A stretch of DNA of 44,388 bases, taken from JBBSBY01 sp038250835. Lineage in GTDB: Bacteria; Desulfobacterota; Desulfomonilia; Desulfomonilales; Desulfomonilaceae. Positions 42,181 to 44,388 of this stretch are shown here, one piece after another. The notes below the pieces were generated by a model that was given only the letters and a program-made list of their open reading frames with translations, was not told the origin of the DNA and ran no database searches. The stretch's first letter is position 1, and each line of letters opens with the position of its first letter. The DNA is taken from the NCBI GenBank assembly GCA_038250835.1, contig JBBSBY010000022.1:1-44388 (forward strand). Direction: 5' to 3'. Position numbers and translations under genes: made by a program.

Positions 42181-42720
42181 TTATTTCTGTTCGGAATCGG
42201 ACGAATCAGTGTCATGCTTGTACGGTCCCATAATAACTTCTCTGGCGTCATCTACGTGATGGTGCGGCGGCAGTACGCCACAGCCGGCTTGAGTGATGAC
42301 TTCAGGCCTGTGATGCGGCTCATATTCGACGTTACCCGGAGGAGCCACACAACACGCCGAATCAGCGTCGTGCTGAACACCACAAGACGGGCACGCCTGG
42401 CCGGACGCGTCACTTCCCAAAGCCGAGGAGCTGCGGTTCACAGCCGATGGTCCAATTTGTAGATCGAAAGCCTTGCCCGCCTTTAAGCCGTCCTTCCATT
42501 CTAATTCCAAAGACAGCTCATGTTTTCCATCTTTTTTTTCTAATTCAAGCTCAATCTCGGCGACATTTTCGGTAGCTATTTCCATATGCTTTCCGCCGTG
42601 ATCAAAGCTCAATTTTCCGGATTTGATATTATGCAATATTTCTTCAAAGTATTGCGTAACCTGCTCCATTGTCACTGCGCCTTTGATTTTCATTTTCTCT
42701 TTGTTCTTATCACTGCTCAT
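42181..42720 (-). CDS. Amphi-Trp domain protein with Cys/His-rich tail
   Basis: This is a 179-residue protein. Residues about 11-76 match the amphi-Trp domain: the helix GAVTMEQVTQYFEEILHNIK, then GKLSFDHGGKHMEIA, and the charged strands VAEIELELEKKDGKHELSLE ending in LEWKDG. The domain's function is unknown; it is often found near anaerobic metabolism genes. Residues about 105-170 are a Cys/His-rich tail (ACPSCGVQHDADSACC, QAGCGVLPPHHHVDD), perhaps metal-binding, that most amphi-Trp proteins lack. The N-terminus is rich in Lys (MSSDKNKEKMKIK). A GGAGG lies seven bases before the ATG. Confidence 0.78.
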   Translation of the reverse strand: MSSDKNKEKMKIKGAVTMEQVTQYFEEILHNIKSGKLSFDHGGKHMEIATENVAEIELELEKKDGKHELSLELEWKDGLKAGKAFDLQIGPSAVNRSSSALGSDASGQACPSCGVQHDADSACCVAPPGNVEYEPHHRPEVITQAGCGVLPPHHHVDDAREVIMGPYKHDTDSSDSEQK

Positions 42721-42822
42721 TTACTAACCTCCAGTTAGACCAAACTCAATTTTAATGTAATAATTACCAGGGGCGTTTGGTCCTTATGCTTATTTAATAG
42801 TATTAAGACACCTCAAATCCGA

Positions 42823-43725
42823 TTATGTTGTCAGATATTTTGAACGACTCAATTGGTCTAATAGTAAAGTCCGCAAAACAGCAGTTTTCTTTGCCGCGTG
42901 CGCTACAAAAAACGCGTTAAAACCAATATAATTGCTGGAATTTACATCCGCGCCTTTTTCCAATAATAAGTGGACTATCTTCTGATTTCCTGCGGCGGAA
43001 GCTGCCAGAAGCGGCGAATAACCTTTGTGGGTTTGGTATTGTATATCTGCGCCTGCTTCGATGAGTGTGGCCGCCACATTCAGATTATTCTTAAAACAAG
43101 CCCAAATTAAAGGAGTGTTACCGTTCTTGTCGCAACAATCAGGGGCGGCGCCTTTTTCTATAAGGAGATCAACTATACTCATATGACCTTTATAAGATGC
43201 CCAAAATAACGGGGTTCTACCGTTAAGGTCGGGGATATCAATGCAATCTTCATCAACGGTCAGAGCCTGCGCTATTCCATAGTGACCCTCTTTGGACGCT
43301 TCGATGAGAGCCGTAAAACCCCTTGAATCGCGCAAACGCGGATTTGCCCCATTTTCGAGAAGTAAATTTGTAATGTCCAAATGATTATCTCTAGCGGCAA
43401 CCATCAAGGCGCAGCCACCTACTATAGTAGTAGAATTCACATCAGCGCCGCTATGAATAAGCATATCAACGATTTCAAAAATACCGGCCAAACACGCGAA
43501 ATTTAAAGCGCCGGCCCCAAATGTTTTTTCCCTGACGTTAACATTTGCGCCCATTTTCAACAATAATTCGGCCGCGTCGCGCTCTCCCCAGAGACAAGCC
43601 TTCATCAGGGGGGTTAATCCGTAATTGTCGGAGCTATTAGCATCTACACCGGCATTGATTAGCGATTCAATTCTATGAATGTTGCCGCTTTCCGCTGCTC
43701 GCAACAATCTACGCTGATTTATCAT
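42823..43725 (-). CDS. Ankyrin-repeat protein
   Basis: This 300-residue protein is almost wholly ankyrin repeats, about eight to nine units of 32-34 residues. Examples are NYGLTPLMKACLWGERDAAE, LNGRTPLFWASYKGHMSIVD and KNGNTPLIWACFKNNLNVAA. Helix caps are TPL and AGADV/KGADV. There is no signal peptide and no enzymatic domain, so it is a cytoplasmic protein-binding scaffold. ATG 43725 has AAGGA upstream. Middle repeats carry extra Cys (FGAGALNFACLAG, GGCALMVAARDN). The partner is unknown. Solitary ankyrin proteins like this are common in free-living bacteria too, so pathogenicity should not be inferred. Confidence 0.93.
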   Translation of the reverse strand: MINQRRLLRAAESGNIHRIESLINAGVDANSSDNYGLTPLMKACLWGERDAAELLLKMGANVNVREKTFGAGALNFACLAGIFEIVDMLIHSGADVNSTTIVGGCALMVAARDNHLDITNLLLENGANPRLRDSRGFTALIEASKEGHYGIAQALTVDEDCIDIPDLNGRTPLFWASYKGHMSIVDLLIEKGAAPDCCDKNGNTPLIWACFKNNLNVAATLIEAGADIQYQTHKGYSPLLAASAAGNQKIVHLLLEKGADVNSSNYIGFNAFFVAHAAKKTAVLRTLLLDQLSRSKYLTT

Positions 43726-43919
43726 GACTGAATCCTTATTAATTCCAATAAAAACTTAAATATGTTTATTTGATCGATAAGCGAAATAGAAAGCTTAGTA
43801 ACAGTCAAGTGTAAGTGACAGCGTTAAACAATAATTGTTTCAATAGTAATCCGTGTTTATATCGAACTACACTTGATTGACTCATACCGACCCAACCCGG
43901 AGCCGGTAACAGGAACCGT

Positions 43920-44213
43920 TTAATATTTGGCATTGTCGTTAGTAAAATCCCAGGGACACCAGTAGACCGGCGACCAATAAATTTGGCGAAGGGGAACACC
44001 CCTGTAGATATAACCCGTATACATTTGGTAAGCAATTCTCATGCCGGCCAAGGCTAAGACCATTGAGCAGACTAGATGTTGATTGCTGCTAAGGTTGGCG
44101 CCCTCGCCATATGCTAAATGCGCTAACCTGAGCGAACCAAAGGGTAATTTTTGCGCATCGCGCTCTTCAGCGCTAAGATCAGCGATACCGAATCCATATC
44201 CGATGAGCTTTTT
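43920..44213 (-). pseudogene. Open frame without a clear start; possible frameshifted small gene
   Basis: A 97-codon open frame runs leftward from 44213 to the TAA at 43920-43922. The product reads like a real protein, e.g. KKLIGYGFGIADLSAEERDA, then PFGSLRLAHLAYGEG, RIAYQMYTGYIYRGVP and IYWSPVYWCPWDF. No start codon lies before the first internal ATG (44063), and a TGA blocks it at 44214. A GTG at 44217 in the next frame is followed by AAAAAA; one fewer A would join it to the long frame. There is no Shine-Dalgarno. It is a broken gene, a sequencing slip or a chance open frame. The rest of 43726-44388 shows no gene. Confidence 0.3.
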
Positions 44214-44346
44214 TCACCCAAAAGGAACAAAAACGTGCAATTAACGCTCTGTAGAAACTCACATTAAATGATCCGAAAGGGGGATGCTTTTTTCAGAATA
44301 TATAGACTTTGGTGGTTGAATTGTCGGAATAAATGGACTTGATTGG

Positions 44347-44379
44347 TCGGGCGGCAGCTTAAACGGAGCTACCGCCCGA
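44347..44379. other. Strong hairpin near window end
   Basis: TCGGGCGGCAGCT-TAAACGG-AGCTACCGCCCGA has 12 pairs and one mismatch. No U-tract is seen on either side. It may be a terminator-like or structured element for a gene outside the window. Confidence 0.6.
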
Positions 44380-44388
44380 ATAACGTAC

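Noticed and set aside
44214..44216. TGA in the small open frame near the end read as selenocysteine
   Set aside because: No SECIS-like hairpin at the right distance, no start codon upstream and no known selenoprotein motif; a frameshift or decay explains it better.
1..44388. tRNA genes, CRISPR arrays, insertion-sequence transposases and defence genes
   Set aside because: None was seen on reading both strands. A tRNAscan or CRISPR search could not be run.

Overview
The window is about 44.4 kb of bacterial chromosome at roughly 47% GC, judged by eye. No rRNA, tRNA, CRISPR array, transposase, phage or plasmid gene was seen. The gene content suggests an anaerobic, acyl-CoA-metabolising Deltaproteobacterium (Desulfobacterota, for example a Desulfomonile- or Syntrophobacter-like lineage). 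The reasons are a Tmc/Hdr-type membrane redox complex beside histidine kinase, response regulator and universal-stress genes, a selenocysteine-containing SelD, an acyl-CoA dehydrogenase and an HMG-CoA lyase. The lineage is inference; no marker gene long enough to prove it is present.

Layout. 1-1.2 kb: end of a histidine operon (hisA, partial hisF). 1.5-2.5 kb: two small secreted proline-rich proteins with near-identical translation starts. 2.8-9.6 kb: acyl-CoA metabolism and protein acylation (SDR reductase, XRE-cupin regulator, acyl-CoA dehydrogenase, sirtuin, AAA+ ATPase, HMG-CoA lyase). 9.8-12.8 kb: a 1017-residue exported FecR-domain protein with a glutamine-rich coiled coil. 13.2-16.2 kb: truB, an HDAC-family deacetylase and coaX. 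16.7-18.6 kb: a secreted glycine-rich protein and an outer-membrane beta-barrel. 19-22 kb: rsmI, an AI-2E-type transporter and an anti-sigma/anti-anti-sigma pair. 22.2-23.6 kb: a NamZ-like DUF1343 protein and a broken Fis-type regulator remnant.

The most interesting region is 23.9-31.3 kb. A candidate structured leader precedes a NarI-like membrane subunit and an HdrD-like iron-sulfur subunit resembling TmcC and TmcB, then a Cys-rich protein, a single-domain response regulator, a histidine kinase with a CX4CH motif and two Cys-bearing PAS domains, a universal-stress-like protein and a small acidic protein. From memory, this set resembles the surroundings of tmcABCD in Desulfovibrio vulgaris, but no multiheme cytochrome is present here.

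31.3-34.9 kb is a surface-sugar operon (aminotransferase, glycosyltransferase, cupin, two methyltransferases). 35.2-39.1 kb is the phoH / 7TM-HD / ybeY operon, with a 98-base overlap between the last two genes. 39.3-44.4 kb has mazG, selD with an in-frame UGA, a small hypothetical protein, an amphi-Trp protein, an ankyrin protein and a gene remnant. Five copies of a dispersed palindromic repeat (about 110-230 bases) lie between genes across the window.
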